Assembly: GCF_000807275.1 (NCBI RefSeq)
Contig: NZ_CP009056.1
Location: 1,551,192-1,615,191 of the forward strand
Source of the DNA: Frischella perrara
Lineage (GTDB): Bacteria; Pseudomonadota; Gammaproteobacteria; Enterobacterales; Orbaceae
Length of the DNA stretch: 64,000 bases
Direction: 5' to 3'
Part shown: in pieces, positions 32,032 through 43,031 of the stretch
Layout: every line of letters begins with the position of its first letter
How positions within the stretch are numbered: the first letter of the stretch is position 1
The notes under the pieces: generated by a model
Told to the model about the DNA's origin: nothing
The model's input: the letters and a program-made list of their open reading frames with translations, nothing else
The model's database searches: none
Made by a program: the position numbers and the translations under genes

Positions 32032-32486
32032 TTCTAAATATGGCATAATTTTTGCTTAATTATAATTGGTATAATTATAACGACTCACTGAATTGCGTAT
32101 AAACTTAATAACAGAAACTCATCATTTTGTTTGTTCTTTTAAATTTTTATTCACAATTTACTGTTTAAGTATCAATAAGGTTTATATTTTATTGACTATT
32201 TTAATCAGCAACTCCATATAGTTTTATCAGATTCTAGGAGTATTAAATCGTAACTATTTTACTAAAAAGTGCCAAAAATTTAATAAATTAGCTAAAAACA
32301 CCTTAATTTATTTTTATTAAAAAACCAATTAATTCAATAAGTTAACCATAAAGCTATGCATAAAAAGAGCATAAATATGCAAATAATTTACTGTTATAAG
32401 CAAAAATCAGTTATAATATGCAATTGTTGCCAAAAATATCAAGGATATTGAATGCAATATAAACCTTAGAAAAAGAGGAAATTGAT
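32032..32486. promoter_or_regulatory. 455-base region upstream of gltI
   Basis: Very AT-rich, no gene seen. It must carry the promoter of the glt operon. A dyad TAATTATAATTGGTATAATTATA lies near 32055-32080, but I cannot assign it to a regulator. AGAGGA at about 32474 is the gltI ribosome site. Confidence 0.4.
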
Positions 32487-33407
32487 ATGACTAAATTTAA
32501 AAAGTCAAAGACTAAACTGGCTATATTAATGTTATCATTGGGCATGCTTGGATCAATCCAATCAGTCGCTAATGCTGAAGAATTAACCGGGACACTAGCG
32601 AAGATTAAAGATAGCGGCGTAATTGTTGTCGGCCATCGTGAATCATCAATTCCTTTTTCTTATTATGATAATAATCAAAATGTAATTGGTTATTCGCAAG
32701 ACTATTCAAATCTGATTGTTGATGCGGTTAAAAAAGAACTGAATATGCCTAATTTAAAAGTGAAATATTTACCCGTCTCTTCTAAAACGCGTATTCAATT
32801 ATTAAATAACTATACCTACGATTTTGAGTGTGGTTCAACAACTAATAATCTTGAACGTCAAAAAGTCGTTGATTTTTCTAATTCAATTTTTATTGTTGGT
32901 ACACGCTTTTTAGTAAAAGCTGATAGCAATATCAATGGAATTGAAGATCTTAAAGGTAAAAATGTAACGACAACTGCAGGAACAACTTCTGAAATTCGTC
33001 TGAATCAGCTTAATAATCGCGATAAATTGAAAATTAGGATTATTACACCTAAAGATCATGGTGATACATTTAACGCGCTTGAAACAGGTCGTGCTGCTGC
33101 GTTCCTAATGGATGACGCTTTACTGGCTGGTGAGCGTTCGCGTGCTGTTAATCCTGCTGAATGGAAAATTGTTGGCGAACCTCTTTCTTATGAATCTTAT
33201 GGCTGTATGATAAGAAAAGGCGATACTCAATTTAAACAATTGATTGACAAAGTCATCGCAGATGCGCAAACTTCTGGCAAAGCTTTAGAATCATATAACC
33301 GTTGGTTTACACAACCTGTTCCACCTAATGGTGCAAATATGGAACTTGAAATTTCACCTAAAATGGTAGAGCTTTTTGCCAACCCTAACGACAAAGCATT
33401 AGATTAA
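32487..33407 (+). CDS. gltI: glutamate/aspartate ABC transporter, periplasmic binding protein
   Basis: This 306-residue family-3 solute-binding protein has a Sec signal peptide (about 1-30, ending VANAEE). The blocks VVGHRESSIPFSYYDN and YDFECGSTTNNLERQ are typical of GltI. It is first gene of gltIJKL; a hairpin follows it. Confidence 0.94.
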   Translation: MTKFKKSKTKLAILMLSLGMLGSIQSVANAEELTGTLAKIKDSGVIVVGHRESSIPFSYYDNNQNVIGYSQDYSNLIVDAVKKELNMPNLKVKYLPVSSKTRIQLLNNYTYDFECGSTTNNLERQKVVDFSNSIFIVGTRFLVKADSNINGIEDLKGKNVTTTAGTTSEIRLNQLNNRDKLKIRIITPKDHGDTFNALETGRAAAFLMDDALLAGERSRAVNPAEWKIVGEPLSYESYGCMIRKGDTQFKQLIDKVIADAQTSGKALESYNRWFTQPVPPNGANMELEISPKMVELFANPNDKALD

Positions 33408-33430
33408 TTGCTTTAGATTTGCTAATCAAA

Positions 33431-33457
33431 GTACTGAATGTATTTTGCATTCAGTAC
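33431..33457 (+). terminator. intercistronic hairpin gltI-gltJ
   Basis: A perfect stem GTACTGAATG/CATTCAGTAC with a 7-base loop and no T-tract. It likely stabilises the gltI mRNA end or reduces read-through into the permeases. Confidence 0.65.
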
Positions 33458-33482
33458 AAACCTAACAAATAATAATTTAATT

Positions 33483-34217
33483 ATGAATTTTAATTGGACT
33501 TTATTTCTTGAACCAACACCTTATGGTGATGGTGTTTATTTTGACTGGCTTTGGAATGGTGTAATTGTCACTACTTCATTAGCTTTTACGGCATGGATTA
33601 TTGCGTTCATTCTAGGCTCAGTAATCGGAATTATGCGTACACTTAACAACAAATTTTTAAATAAATTTGCTGTAATATATATTGAACTTTTCCGTAATAT
33701 TCCATTATTAGCTCAAATGTTTTTGTGGTATATGATTATGCCCGAAATGTTAAGTGGATCTTTGAAAACATGGTTTATCGAGGATCTTGACCCGAATATT
33801 CATAGCTTTATTCTGGCAGCTATTGCTTTAGGTTTATTCACTTCGGCACGTATTGCTGAACAAGTTCGGACGGGTATCCAAACTTTACCTGTAGGACAGA
33901 AATATGCTGCGGTAGCTTTAGGTTTATCAAAAGTACAAATGTATGGTTATATTTTACTACCTAATGCTTATCGCAAAATTATTCCGACTTTAACATCGGA
34001 AATGACTAATATTATCAAAAACTCATCTGTTGCATCGACAATAGGTTTAATTGATCTAATTGGTCAAATTGATCGTATTAATGAGTCAACCAATAGTATT
34101 GTTGAAATATTATGTGGTGTAACACTAACCTTTATGATTATCAACTATTCGGTGATTTTAGTTATGCGAATTGTAGAGTGGAACACTCGTTTACCTAATA
34201 CGATGAGTGGAGGTTAA
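33483..34217 (+). CDS. gltJ: glutamate/aspartate ABC transporter, permease
   Basis: This 244-residue HisMQ-type permease has YVELFRN-like [17 protein letters not shown] and the EAA loop ending [12 protein letters not shown]. The ATG at 33483 ([11 protein letters not shown]) fits E. coli GltJ; 15 upstream in-frame residues overlap the hairpin and are rejected. It pairs with GltK 2 bases downstream. Confidence 0.93.
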   Translation: MNFNWTLFLEPTPYGDGVYFDWLWNGVIVTTSLAFTAWIIAFILGSVIGIMRTLNNKFLNKFAVIYIELFRNIPLLAQMFLWYMIMPEMLSGSLKTWFIEDLDPNIHSFILAAIALGLFTSARIAEQVRTGIQTLPVGQKYAAVALGLSKVQMYGYILLPNAYRKIIPTLTSEMTNIIKNSSVASTIGLIDLIGQIDRINESTNSIVEILCGVTLTFMIINYSVILVMRIVEWNTRLPNTMSGG

Positions 34218-34219
34218 TA

Positions 34220-34912
34220 ATGCAATTATTTGAATGGATTGCAAATATTCCAACACTTATTATGGATCATTATGAAATATTGTTAAGTGGTTTATGGTTA
34301 ACGATAAAGATTACTTTTACTGCAGTAGTGGTAGGGATTGTTTGGGGAACTGTATTAGCTTTAATGCGTTTATCCAACATTAAGATATTAAATATTATTG
34401 CGCAAATTTATGTCAACTTATTCCGCTCAATACCATTATTATTAGTATTGTTATGGTTCTATTTGGCATTGCCTCAAGCGATTAAATACCTATTTAATTT
34501 ACCGCCTTATGCGGATGTACGAATAGCTTCTGCTATGATCGCTTTTGCCTTATTTGAAGCAGCTTATTATTCAGAAATCATCAGGGCTGGTATTAATGCT
34601 GTTAGTAAAGGCCAATATCATGCAGCTTTTGCTTTAGGTATGACTAAAAAGCAAACTATGAGTCTAATTATTTTGCCACAAGCATTTAAAGCGATGATTC
34701 CACTATTATTAACACAAGGTATAATCTTGTTCCAAGATACATCATTGGTCTATGTAATGAGTCTAATTGATTTATTTGGTGCAAGTGTTACTCATATTGG
34801 AATGTCTCAAGGTGGTACAGCAAAATATTCAATGATCATCTTTGCTGCTGTTTGTTATTTTATTATTTGTTTTAGCGCATCGCGTTTAGTGAGTTATTTG
34901 AAGAAGGACTAA
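34220..34912 (+). CDS. gltK: glutamate/aspartate ABC transporter, permease
   Basis: This 230-residue second permease of the heterodimer has [20 protein letters not shown] and the EAA loop [24 protein letters not shown]. It lies between gltJ and gltL with gaps of 2 bases. Confidence 0.94.
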   Translation: MQLFEWIANIPTLIMDHYEILLSGLWLTIKITFTAVVVGIVWGTVLALMRLSNIKILNIIAQIYVNLFRSIPLLLVLLWFYLALPQAIKYLFNLPPYADVRIASAMIAFALFEAAYYSEIIRAGINAVSKGQYHAAFALGMTKKQTMSLIILPQAFKAMIPLLLTQGIILFQDTSLVYVMSLIDLFGASVTHIGMSQGGTAKYSMIIFAAVCYFIICFSASRLVSYLKKD

Positions 34913-34914
34913 AA

Positions 34915-35640
34915 ATGATTACCTTAAAAAATATATCCAAATGGTATGGTCGATTTCAAGTTTTAAAAGATTGTACAACACAAGTAAATAAAGGTGAGGT
35001 TGTCGTTGTTTGTGGTCCATCTGGTTCAGGTAAATCAACGCTGATCAAAACAGTTAATGGACTTGAGCCTGTACAAAAAGGACAAATTTTTATAGGCGAT
35101 ACTGAAATCACCAGTAGAGCGACTAACTTAGCTCGTTTACGCTCAAAAGTTGGTATGGTGTTCCAACATTTTGAATTGTTCCCACACCTAACAATTCTAA
35201 AAAATCTAACTTTAGCTCAGATCAAAGTCTTAGGTCGTACCGAAGCTGAAGCCAAAGAAAAGGCACTTGCTTTACTTGAACGAGTCGGGTTATCTGCACA
35301 TGCCAATAAATATCCTGGCCAACTTTCAGGTGGTCAACAACAACGTGTTGCGATTGCTCGTGCATTATGTATGGATCCTGTTGTTATGTTATTTGATGAA
35401 CCAACTTCAGCTCTAGATCCTGAAATGGTGAATGAAGTATTAGATGTTATGGTCGAATTGGCTTACGAAGGTATGACAATGATGGTAGTTACTCACGAAA
35501 TGGGTTTTGCGCGTAAAGTAGCTCATCGTGTTATTTTTATGGATAAAGGTGAAATTATCGAAGATACTTCAAAAGAACAATTCTTCAATAATCCACAAAC
35601 TGATCGTGCTAAAGACTTTTTAGCTAAGATTATCCATTAA
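34915..35640 (+). CDS. gltL: glutamate/aspartate ABC transporter, ATPase
   Basis: This 241-residue ATPase has Walker [13 protein letters not shown], signature [15 protein letters not shown], Walker [16 protein letters not shown] and the His switch [10 protein letters not shown]. It is the last gene of the operon, with a terminator 25 bases on. Confidence 0.95.
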   Translation: MITLKNISKWYGRFQVLKDCTTQVNKGEVVVVCGPSGSGKSTLIKTVNGLEPVQKGQIFIGDTEITSRATNLARLRSKVGMVFQHFELFPHLTILKNLTLAQIKVLGRTEAEAKEKALALLERVGLSAHANKYPGQLSGGQQQRVAIARALCMDPVVMLFDEPTSALDPEMVNEVLDVMVELAYEGMTMMVVTHEMGFARKVAHRVIFMDKGEIIEDTSKEQFFNNPQTDRAKDFLAKIIH

Positions 35641-35663
35641 TTCTAATTACCTCTAATAAATAA

Positions 35664-35690
35664 AAGTGGATCATAATGATCCACTTATTA
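35664..35690. terminator. terminator after gltL
   Basis: A perfect stem AAGTGGATCA-TAA-TGATCCACTT followed by ATTATT. Confidence 0.8.
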
Positions 35691-35733
35691 TTAAACCAAA
35701 TACTTATACCCTTAATTTCAATACTATAAAGAA

Positions 35734-37662
35734 CTATTCAGCCACCTTGTTGAGGTTTGCTGTTATATTTTCTAATTCGTATAATAATCCACTTTGACGT
35801 TGAGTTTTACTCAGTACAGTCCGAGATAGGATCTGATTATCGGCAAAAATAGCCACATTCTTTTTCGCACGTGTTACGGCTGTATATAATAGTGATCGTG
35901 TTAATAATGGTGAATATTCTGTAGGCAAAATAATACTGATATGATCGAACTCTGAACCTTGAGATTTATGTATTGTCATAGCATAAGCTGTTTCATGTTC
36001 TGGTAAACGATAAGGAGCAAATCCCTTAATTTCCCCACTCGGTAAAGAAAAATAAACTCTTAATTTATCTTTATTATGGGGATCAGGCAATGTAATACCA
36101 ATATCACCATTAAACAAACCTAATGAGAAACTATTACGTAATATCATGATGGGTCTTCCAACATACCAAGCTTGATTTTTATTGCGATGAATAATATTTT
36201 GTTTTTCTAATTCTTGTTCAATAATTTTATTTAAACCTGAAACACCATATCGCCCTTCCCTTAAAGCACAAAGTAAGCGAAATTCGGCAAAACAAGTTAA
36301 TATATGTTGGATTTTTGTTGGGTATTTTAAAATCTGCAATAAATAATGACTATAATAGGACACTGTATGCTGAATCGCTTTGATATAATGATTCTCATCA
36401 ACTAACGGATTTAGAACAATATCATGATGTTTATTCTGTTTAAATAATAGTTCTATCGCTTCATTTTGTCCTTCTTTGATGTAATTAGCTAAAACACCAA
36501 TACCAGAATTTAGATTAAAACGATAACTCTTCTGTAATAAACATACGCAATCAGCAAAGTTTGCTTGATGCTGCGTATTGGATTCTAAACGATATTGGCA
36601 AATTTCATAAATTGTATCAATGTGATTTTGACTGTATCCCTGTTCCATCATTTGACATAGATCTGCAAAAACTGCCCCGGCTTCAACTGAAGAAAGTTGT
36701 TCCTTATCACCTAATAAGATAAGTCGACAATGCTCTGGTAATGCATTAATAATCTTAGCCATCATAGATAAATCGACCATTGAAGCTTCATCAATTAACA
36801 GAAGATCAATATTTAATAAGTTATGCTCATTATAGAGATATTGATTACTATTTGGACGAGCACCTAACAAACGGTGAAGTGTAATGGCTTCTGTTGGTAA
36901 ACTTGATTTAATAGGATCAGCAATAGTCAAGCTTGATAATGCCGAACTTAAAGACTCGGTTAATCTAGCAGCGGCTTTTCCTGTCGGTGCAGTTGCTACA
37001 ATACGTAAATTTGTTAAAGTATTTTCATGATTAATCGTAAGTAAAGCAGTGAGTAATTTACTGATCGTTGTTGTTTTACCTGTACCCGGTCCTCCCGATA
37101 TAATAGCTATTTTGTGAGTTAATGCTGAAACAACTGCTACCTTTTGCCAATCAATCTCAACGCTATTTGTACTTGGAAAAAGCGTATCTATTAACGAACA
37201 AACGCTAGTTTTATCCTCGAAATGATATGAATGTTGATTCAAAGCAAAATACTGTGCAACTCGTTTTTCATATAGCCACATTCGTTGAAAATAGAGTCGA
37301 TTGGAACATAATATTAGGGGCGTTAAGTTTTGACCATCGCTAATAATATCATGACTAATTTCCGCACATAATTTTAACCAATCCGTTAATTTCGGTTTAT
37401 CTAAATCGGTGAATATAGAATCTGATAATTCCCGACCAATGCGATAGTCAAATTGTTTTTTAGTTAATTGTGTCAAATCAATGCACACATGACCAGACCT
37501 AACTTCGAGACTTAGCCAAGCTAGAAGAAAGGCAAACCGACGATTGGCCTGTGGATCGTTTATATTTGCTTTCTGATGTAGAAAATTGGCAAGATAGAAA
37601 TCTAATGCAGTAATAATCCCATTAGATTTCAAAAGCTCTAATAAATCGTTTCCGGTCATCAT
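35734..37662 (-). CDS. recD: exodeoxyribonuclease V alpha subunit
   Basis: This 642-residue 5'-3' helicase subunit belongs to the RecBCD recombination nuclease. Walker A is GGPGTGKTTTISKLL, Walker B is LLIDEASMVDLSMM, and the C-terminal UvrD-like motifs are AMTIHKSQGSEFDH and YTAVTRAKK. The N-terminal RecBC-interaction region is present. In most gammaproteobacteria it sits beside recB and recC; neither is adjacent here, so they must lie elsewhere if the complex is made. Confidence 0.93.
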   Translation of the reverse strand: MMTGNDLLELLKSNGIITALDFYLANFLHQKANINDPQANRRFAFLLAWLSLEVRSGHVCIDLTQLTKKQFDYRIGRELSDSIFTDLDKPKLTDWLKLCAEISHDIISDGQNLTPLILCSNRLYFQRMWLYEKRVAQYFALNQHSYHFEDKTSVCSLIDTLFPSTNSVEIDWQKVAVVSALTHKIAIISGGPGTGKTTTISKLLTALLTINHENTLTNLRIVATAPTGKAAARLTESLSSALSSLTIADPIKSSLPTEAITLHRLLGARPNSNQYLYNEHNLLNIDLLLIDEASMVDLSMMAKIINALPEHCRLILLGDKEQLSSVEAGAVFADLCQMMEQGYSQNHIDTIYEICQYRLESNTQHQANFADCVCLLQKSYRFNLNSGIGVLANYIKEGQNEAIELLFKQNKHHDIVLNPLVDENHYIKAIQHTVSYYSHYLLQILKYPTKIQHILTCFAEFRLLCALREGRYGVSGLNKIIEQELEKQNIIHRNKNQAWYVGRPIMILRNSFSLGLFNGDIGITLPDPHNKDKLRVYFSLPSGEIKGFAPYRLPEHETAYAMTIHKSQGSEFDHISIILPTEYSPLLTRSLLYTAVTRAKKNVAIFADNQILSRTVLSKTQRQSGLLYELENITANLNKVAE

Positions 37663-37703
37663 CTAATAAACAATTCACATTTTAAGATCGGTTAATATAA
37701 AAC

Positions 37704-38630
37704 TTACTCGCATTTAAGTTCTCTACCATAACAAAGCAATGCTGCGCCTCGAGCTCCACCTGCATCACCATATTTGGCTTTCTCAATTCTTGGTACTGTC
37801 ATACGCGGTAAAAGATATTTAGGTAAACGTTTAGGCACCTCATGATAAATCAGATCAAAATTGGATAATCCTCCACCGATAACAATAATCTCTGGATTGG
37901 TTACCATCATGATGTTAGCTAAATAAGCAGCTAATAATTCAAGATAACGATCAACATGCGCTAATGCATCATTATCACCATTATAATAATGTTCTAGAAT
38001 AGTTTTAGCAGATAATTGTTTATGATAAAAATGATGATATAACCATTCAAAGCCTGTTCCAGATAGATATCTTTCACAGCATCCCTCTAGTCCACAACCA
38101 CATTTCACCAAAGGAATGTCATAACCTAAAATCTTTAACATATTAATAGATAAACCAACATGCCCTATTTCTCCGCCACAACCATCAGCACCATTAACCA
38201 ATTGATGATTAATGACTAAACCGCCTCCTAATCCCGTTCCTAATATTACACCAAGAACATTCTTATAATGCTTAAATGCTTTATAATAGGCTTCTGATAA
38301 GGCAAAACAATTGGCATCATTATTCACTGATATCGGTCGGTGAATTGCTTGCTCTAAATCATTTATTAATGGCATATTTTTAACTGCATCAATATTAGTT
38401 GTATAAACAGTTTTATCTTTTTCATTAATTATGCCGGGAATGCCAATACCGATTTGACCTTTAACGGCAAAACGATCATCCGCTTCATTTACTAATGAAA
38501 CTAAGCATGCCAAAAAAGACTGATAGCTGTCTGTAGGCGTGTCAACTCGTTTACTCCAAACTTGTTTTAGTTCATCATCAAAAACCGCTAGTTCAATTTT
38601 AGTACCGCCAATATCAAATCCATAAAGCAT
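37704..38630 (-). CDS. nagK: N-acetyl-D-glucosamine kinase (ROK family)
   Basis: This 308-residue kinase starts with the phosphate loop YGFDIGGTKIELAVFD. It has the ROK zinc motif CGCGLEGCCERYLSG and NNDANCFALSEA. The resemblance to E. coli NagK is strong along the chain, favouring N-acetylglucosamine (cell-wall or host glycan salvage) over fructokinase (Mak) activity. Confidence 0.87.
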   Translation of the reverse strand: MLYGFDIGGTKIELAVFDDELKQVWSKRVDTPTDSYQSFLACLVSLVNEADDRFAVKGQIGIGIPGIINEKDKTVYTTNIDAVKNMPLINDLEQAIHRPISVNNDANCFALSEAYYKAFKHYKNVLGVILGTGLGGGLVINHQLVNGADGCGGEIGHVGLSINMLKILGYDIPLVKCGCGLEGCCERYLSGTGFEWLYHHFYHKQLSAKTILEHYYNGDNDALAHVDRYLELLAAYLANIMMVTNPEIIVIGGGLSNFDLIYHEVPKRLPKYLLPRMTVPRIEKAKYGDAGGARGAALLCYGRELKCE

Positions 38631-38809
38631 TATAAATTATCCTTTTTTGAAAATAATTATTAGCTGATTAGTATAAACCTATCTCTATTCAAAGTGTATT
38701 TTTTGAATGGTAAAATATGTCATTACTCACATAAAAGGTTGATTAGTGGTATTAATACAACAAAGACCCTAAATAATTTAAGTCACTAAGATTAATAAAT
38801 TCTGATAAA

Positions 38810-38847
38810 CTTGCCATAATCCTAGCTATAAACACGATTATGGCATC
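38810..38847 (-). terminator. probable pcm terminator
   Basis: Stem TGCCATAATC/GATTATGGCA, 20 bases past the pcm stop, followed on the minus strand by a weak T-rich run. Confidence 0.55.
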
Positions 38848-38866
38848 TATTTGATTTCAAAAATGA

Positions 38867-39493
38867 TTATAATAACTCGCCTTTAACTAATGGTACAAAG
38901 TTAACCGTCTCAATAATTGTAATGGTGAATTGATTTTGTCTTCTTTCAATGACCTGCAGAGATTGTTGTTGATCGCCTATCGGTATCACTAAACGTCCTT
39001 TATCGGCTAATTGGTGCATTAAATCCTGAGGAATTTCGTATGCTGCTGCTGTTACAATAATACCATCAAATGGTGCACGCTCTGGCCAACCTAACCATCC
39101 ATCACCATGCCTCGTTGAAACATTGTGAATATCAAGTCGTTTTAATCTTCGTTTGGTATTCCACTGAAGACTCTTAATACGCTCAATAGAACAAACGTGA
39201 TCAACCAAATGCGCTAATACTGCTGTTTGATAACCTGAACCTGTCCCGATTTCAAGTACTTTCGAAGACGGTTTTAAAGATAGCAACTCTGTCATTTTAG
39301 CAACAATATACGGCTGAGATATAGTTTGCCCTGCACCTATAGGTAAGGAACGATTATCATAAGCTTGATGAGAAAGTGCTTCATCAACAAATCGTTCTCG
39401 TGGAACTGAGGCAATCGCTCTTAATACCGCTTCATCCTGAATTCCAAGATGCTTAAGCTGTCCAATTAATGATTGCATTTTTAGGGTAAACAT
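38867..39493 (-). CDS. pcm: protein-L-isoaspartate O-methyltransferase
   Basis: This 208-residue SAM enzyme repairs isoaspartyl residues. The motifs are [45 protein letters not shown] and [24 protein letters not shown]. It is the last gene of a leftward run from tusE. In E. coli surE lies between truD and pcm; here it is absent. Confidence 0.96.
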   Translation of the reverse strand: MFTLKMQSLIGQLKHLGIQDEAVLRAIASVPRERFVDEALSHQAYDNRSLPIGAGQTISQPYIVAKMTELLSLKPSSKVLEIGTGSGYQTAVLAHLVDHVCSIERIKSLQWNTKRRLKRLDIHNVSTRHGDGWLGWPERAPFDGIIVTAAAYEIPQDLMHQLADKGRLVIPIGDQQQSLQVIERRQNQFTITIIETVNFVPLVKGELL

Positions 39494-39516
39494 AACATCA
39501 ATTCCTTGTCATAAAA

Positions 39517-40542
39517 TCACACTATTAATTCTCGTATAATGCTGGTGCCAAAACATCCAGCAGGTAACCAAAAATTAATTAAGATGGTTGCTTGATCTTG
39601 CCATTGCCAAGTCAAATTTTTCGGTCGGAGAATTATTGCTCGTCGAGCTGTCTCAATTCGTTCTTTTTTGAATAAATTCAGAAAGGATGACCAATGATGA
39701 TTAATACAAGATGTTTCAAATAGTAGCGCATCTTCCATGGTATTTAGTTGGTTATCACCAACCATTGGAGCTGTAATATTTAACTCACCGAGATTCATTC
39801 TTGATTGTAAAACATCTAATTCTTTAGCTTCTGCAACAAACCAACTTCCGCGTTCAGCAAGTTGTAATACATCACCATTAAGAACTGTATTAAAAATTCC
39901 CTTTGCAATGCGTTGGCTAACGATATCATTGAATATCGCACTGCGTGCAGCCGATAAATAAAAACTGCGTTTTTTACGATCCTTGATATTAATTTCTCCA
40001 TTAGCCCACAGCATTGCTTGCGTCAAATTATGTTCATCACGACCAAAACGTTGTTCACCAAAATAATTAGGAACACCGGAATGCTGAATTAATTGCAATC
40101 TAGCTTCAAGGGCACTGGCATCACTGATATCTCTAAGCCGTAAAGAGAAAAAATTACCTTTTAGTCCACCAATTCGTAATTTTTTATTGTGCCGAGTCAC
40201 TGATAATACTTCGCAACCCGCTAATTTAAATTGTGAGAAATCAGGAGTTAGTTTACCTGGAATATGCAGTCCGAAGAATTGAGTTGTTATCGCATTACGA
40301 TCTTTTAATCCTGCATATCCAACTAGTTTTGTGGAAATGTTAGCAAATTTAGCTAACTGTTCAGCAACAAACAACGTATTACAATCTTCCTTACGAATTT
40401 CAACAAATACATGTTCACCTTCGTTAGTCAGTTCATATCCTAAATCTTCTTTAACAATAAAATCTTGATTATATTGTTTATAAATACCAGTAACTTTTGG
40501 TTTACCATTTAAATAGCTAAGGTCTTGTAATTTATTTACCAT
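39517..40542 (-). CDS. truD: tRNA pseudouridine13 synthase
   Basis: This 341-residue enzyme has the TruD catalytic Asp in GYAGLKDRNAITTQ and the signature PNYFGEQRFGRDEHNL. It sits between ispF and pcm with short gaps. Confidence 0.95.
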   Translation of the reverse strand: MVNKLQDLSYLNGKPKVTGIYKQYNQDFIVKEDLGYELTNEGEHVFVEIRKEDCNTLFVAEQLAKFANISTKLVGYAGLKDRNAITTQFFGLHIPGKLTPDFSQFKLAGCEVLSVTRHNKKLRIGGLKGNFFSLRLRDISDASALEARLQLIQHSGVPNYFGEQRFGRDEHNLTQAMLWANGEINIKDRKKRSFYLSAARSAIFNDIVSQRIAKGIFNTVLNGDVLQLAERGSWFVAEAKELDVLQSRMNLGELNITAPMVGDNQLNTMEDALLFETSCINHHWSSFLNLFKKERIETARRAIILRPKNLTWQWQDQATILINFWLPAGCFGTSIIRELIV

Positions 40543-40557
40543 AATACACTTTGTTTA

Positions 40558-41037
40558 TCACTGATTGACTTTCTTTAATAATACTACTGCTTCACAAGCA
40601 ATGCCTTCTTTTCTGCCTGTAAAACCTAACTGCTCCGTAGTCGTGGCTTTTACACTTACTTGATCAAAATGCACATTTAAGTCCTCTGCAATGTTAACCC
40701 GCATTTGTGGGATGTGCGGTTTCATTTTTGGTTCTTGGGCTATGATTGTGCTATCAACATTGACTAGTTGATATCCTTTAGATCTTACAATATCAAATGC
40801 TTTCTTTAATAAAATTCTACTATCAATATTTTTATATTGAGCATCGGTATCAGGAAAAAGCTGACCTATATCACCTAATGCCAATGCACCAAGTAAAGCA
40901 TCAGTAATAGCATGCAATACCACATCACCATCAGAATGAGCAATAAAACCATATTCATAGGGAATTTTAACACCACCAAGGGTTATTGGACCTTCCCCAC
41001 CAAATTTATGAACATCAAAACCGTGACCAATTCTCAT
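40558..41037 (-). CDS. ispF: 2-C-methyl-D-erythritol 2,4-cyclodiphosphate synthase
   Basis: This 159-residue zinc enzyme of the MEP isoprenoid pathway has [38 protein letters not shown] and the C-terminal [16 protein letters not shown]. It follows ispD, its pathway neighbour. Confidence 0.97.
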   Translation of the reverse strand: MRIGHGFDVHKFGGEGPITLGGVKIPYEYGFIAHSDGDVVLHAITDALLGALALGDIGQLFPDTDAQYKNIDSRILLKKAFDIVRSKGYQLVNVDSTIIAQEPKMKPHIPQMRVNIAEDLNVHFDQVSVKATTTEQLGFTGRKEGIACEAVVLLKKVNQ

Positions 41038-41069
41038 CTAACTCTCTCATATAATATTAAATTTCTCAA

Positions 41070-41795
41070 TTACTCTTGATAATAACCTTGCTCTTTTAAA
41101 AAAAATGCAGCTAAAGCAAGATCTTCCTGACGGGTAATTTTGATATTATCACGCCTGCATTCTATTAATTTTGGAAATTTACCAGCTAACTCCATAGCTG
41201 AAGCCTCATCAGTTATCGTTAAACCGAGAGTTATTGCTCTAGATAAATTATCTCTTAATTCCTGTACTTTAAACATTTGTGGGGTTGCTGCCGCCCATAA
41301 CAAACTTCGATCGCAAGTTTCTGCTATATAATTGTTTTTATCGATTGATGATCTTTTTATGGTATCAGTGACTTTGGTCGCCAAAATACCACCATTTTGT
41401 TCATCAATAAGCACTTGATTAACTAACTTATTGATATCACTATGCAAAATGCAAGGACGAGCTGCATCATGTACCAATACCCAATCATGGTTATCTAAGA
41501 GTTTTAATCCTGCAAGAACAGAGTCTGAACGATTTTCGCCACCATACGTAATATGGATCTTTTTATGATTAGATACAGATAAATTCTGAAAATAACTATC
41601 ATTAGGATGGAGCACTACTATGATTTTTTCAATCAAAGGAAAAGTAAGTAATTTATCCAAGGTGTATTCTAAAACTGTTAATGAACCGAGTTTAATATAC
41701 TGTTTAGCTATAGGGCTATTCATTCGGGTACCAATTCCTGCTGCAGGTACAATAGCCATTAATTTTGTTTTTTCTAAATTTTTAATCATACTCAT
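41070..41795 (-). CDS. ispD: 2-C-methyl-D-erythritol 4-phosphate cytidylyltransferase
   Basis: This 241-residue enzyme of the MEP pathway uses CTP. The nucleotide loop is PAAGIGTRMNSPIAKQY, and VLVHDAARPC is diagnostic. Its ATG overlaps the ftsB stop (ATGA). Confidence 0.96.
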   Translation of the reverse strand: MSMIKNLEKTKLMAIVPAAGIGTRMNSPIAKQYIKLGSLTVLEYTLDKLLTFPLIEKIIVVLHPNDSYFQNLSVSNHKKIHITYGGENRSDSVLAGLKLLDNHDWVLVHDAARPCILHSDINKLVNQVLIDEQNGGILATKVTDTIKRSSIDKNNYIAETCDRSLLWAAATPQMFKVQELRDNLSRAITLGLTITDEASAMELAGKFPKLIECRRDNIKITRQEDLALAAFFLKEQGYYQE

Positions 41796-42088
41796 TTCGG
41801 TGATACTGATTCTGTTACTATGCGATAGAAGTGTTCATTAGGCTTAATCATACCAAGATGACTCCTTGCACGCTCTTCAATCGCTTCCGATCCTTGATAA
41901 AGATCAGCTATTTCGGCAAACATTTGCTCATTACGCATTTTTAATTGATTATTTTCATATGTTAGCTTAGCAACAATATCTCGGTTTTGAAGATAATCTG
42001 AAACATTGTTCTGACCAAACCAAAGCGCATATTGTAAATAACATAATATAACTAATAATAGAGCGGGTAGTCGCCATTTTAACAACAT
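41792..42088 (-). CDS. ftsB: cell-division protein FtsB
   Basis: This 98-residue bitopic membrane protein has an N-terminal helix (about 8-25, LPALLLVILCYLQYALWFG) followed by a coiled coil rich in Asn/Gln/Glu. It joins FtsL and FtsQ in the divisome. Its place before ispD is the conserved gammaproteobacterial order. Confidence 0.94.
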   Translation of the reverse strand: MLLKWRLPALLLVILCYLQYALWFGQNNVSDYLQNRDIVAKLTYENNQLKMRNEQMFAEIADLYQGSEAIEERARSHLGMIKPNEHFYRIVTESVSPK

Positions 42089-42098
42089 GATAATACCT

Positions 42099-42428
42099 TT
42101 AGATACATTTAACTGGTTTTGGTAATCCTGCTAATTTGGTTGCTTGTTTTGCAGGACCTTCCGGAAAAAGCTTATATAAATAACGACTATTACCTTTTTC
42201 AACACCAAGTTTCTTTTCCATCGCTTTAACTAATGCTCTTATAGCCGGCGATGTTTTATATTCTAAATAAAACTCTCTAACAAAATGAACGACTTCTAAA
42301 TGCGCATCAGTTAACGATATTCCTTCTGATTTTGCAATGATATTAATTAACTCTGGGCTCCAATCCTGCCAATTTTTCAAATACCCTGCTTCATCGGTAG
42401 CAATAACTTTACCATTTAACTCTAACAT
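42099..42428 (-). CDS. tusE: sulfurtransferase TusE (DsrC family)
   Basis: This 109-residue last relay of the TusBCD sulfur path delivers sulfur to MnmA for 2-thiouridine in tRNA. The block [20 protein letters not shown] and the C-terminus GLPKPVKCI, with the penultimate catalytic Cys, are diagnostic. It lies 10 bases upstream of ftsB, which is not the E. coli setting. Confidence 0.95.
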   Translation of the reverse strand: MLELNGKVIATDEAGYLKNWQDWSPELINIIAKSEGISLTDAHLEVVHFVREFYLEYKTSPAIRALVKAMEKKLGVEKGNSRYLYKLFPEGPAKQATKLAGLPKPVKCI

Positions 42429-42607
42429 AATGCCTCAATAACAATAAAATTATCATTATTATACAGAATTTAAAGCCCTTGAGCATCGTTAGCTAATAAA
42501 AATGGATATTTTTTAGCATATTTGATGAAAATTAAACCAAACGATAAAAAAATTAAAATTAGCTATTTACAAATGATCAAGTCTACTTTAATATTCACAG
42601 CCATTGC

Positions 42608-42695
42608 GGAAGTGTGGCTGAGCGGTTGAAAGCACCGGTCTTGAAAACCGGCGAGGGGCGACCCTCCCAGAGTTCGAATCTCTGCGCTTCCGCCA
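42608..42695 (+). tRNA. serT: tRNA-Ser (anticodon TGA)
   Basis: This type II tRNA has acceptor GGAAGTG/CGCTTCC, anticodon loop CTTGAAA (TGA), a long variable arm GAGGGGCGACCCTC, T-arm AGAG-TTCGAAT-CTCT and encoded CCA. It marks the left edge of a region full of phage relics, which suggests a past integration site. Confidence 0.96.
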
Positions 42696-43031
42696 TCTTC
42701 TTTAAATATTATCTAAAAATCAAAAAGTTGAAATAGAATTTTTTTCAGCATGCTATCTAATATACCACTTTAGTTAAATAATCTTAGAATCTTAAATAAG
42801 TTCTCATCTGCCAATATTTTAAGTCAATACGCACTAACTTATGGCCAAAACGGCTAAATTAGCCGAATTAGCAAAAAAATAATGAAATTTTTTTAAATTT
42901 AAAACACTAATTAAAAAAATATGAACTATTTAAAATAGTTCGTATTATATGAATAGACTTTAATGATTTAATTCTATTGTTAGGCTCTTCTAAAAGTGAT
43001 TTATTGTATTTCTTTTGATATACTTTCTGTT
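42696..43031. other. gene-free start of the island
   Basis: No gene or clear element. It holds short repeats such as TTAGCCG in the 42860-42880 stretch and is AT-rich. Confidence 0.4.
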
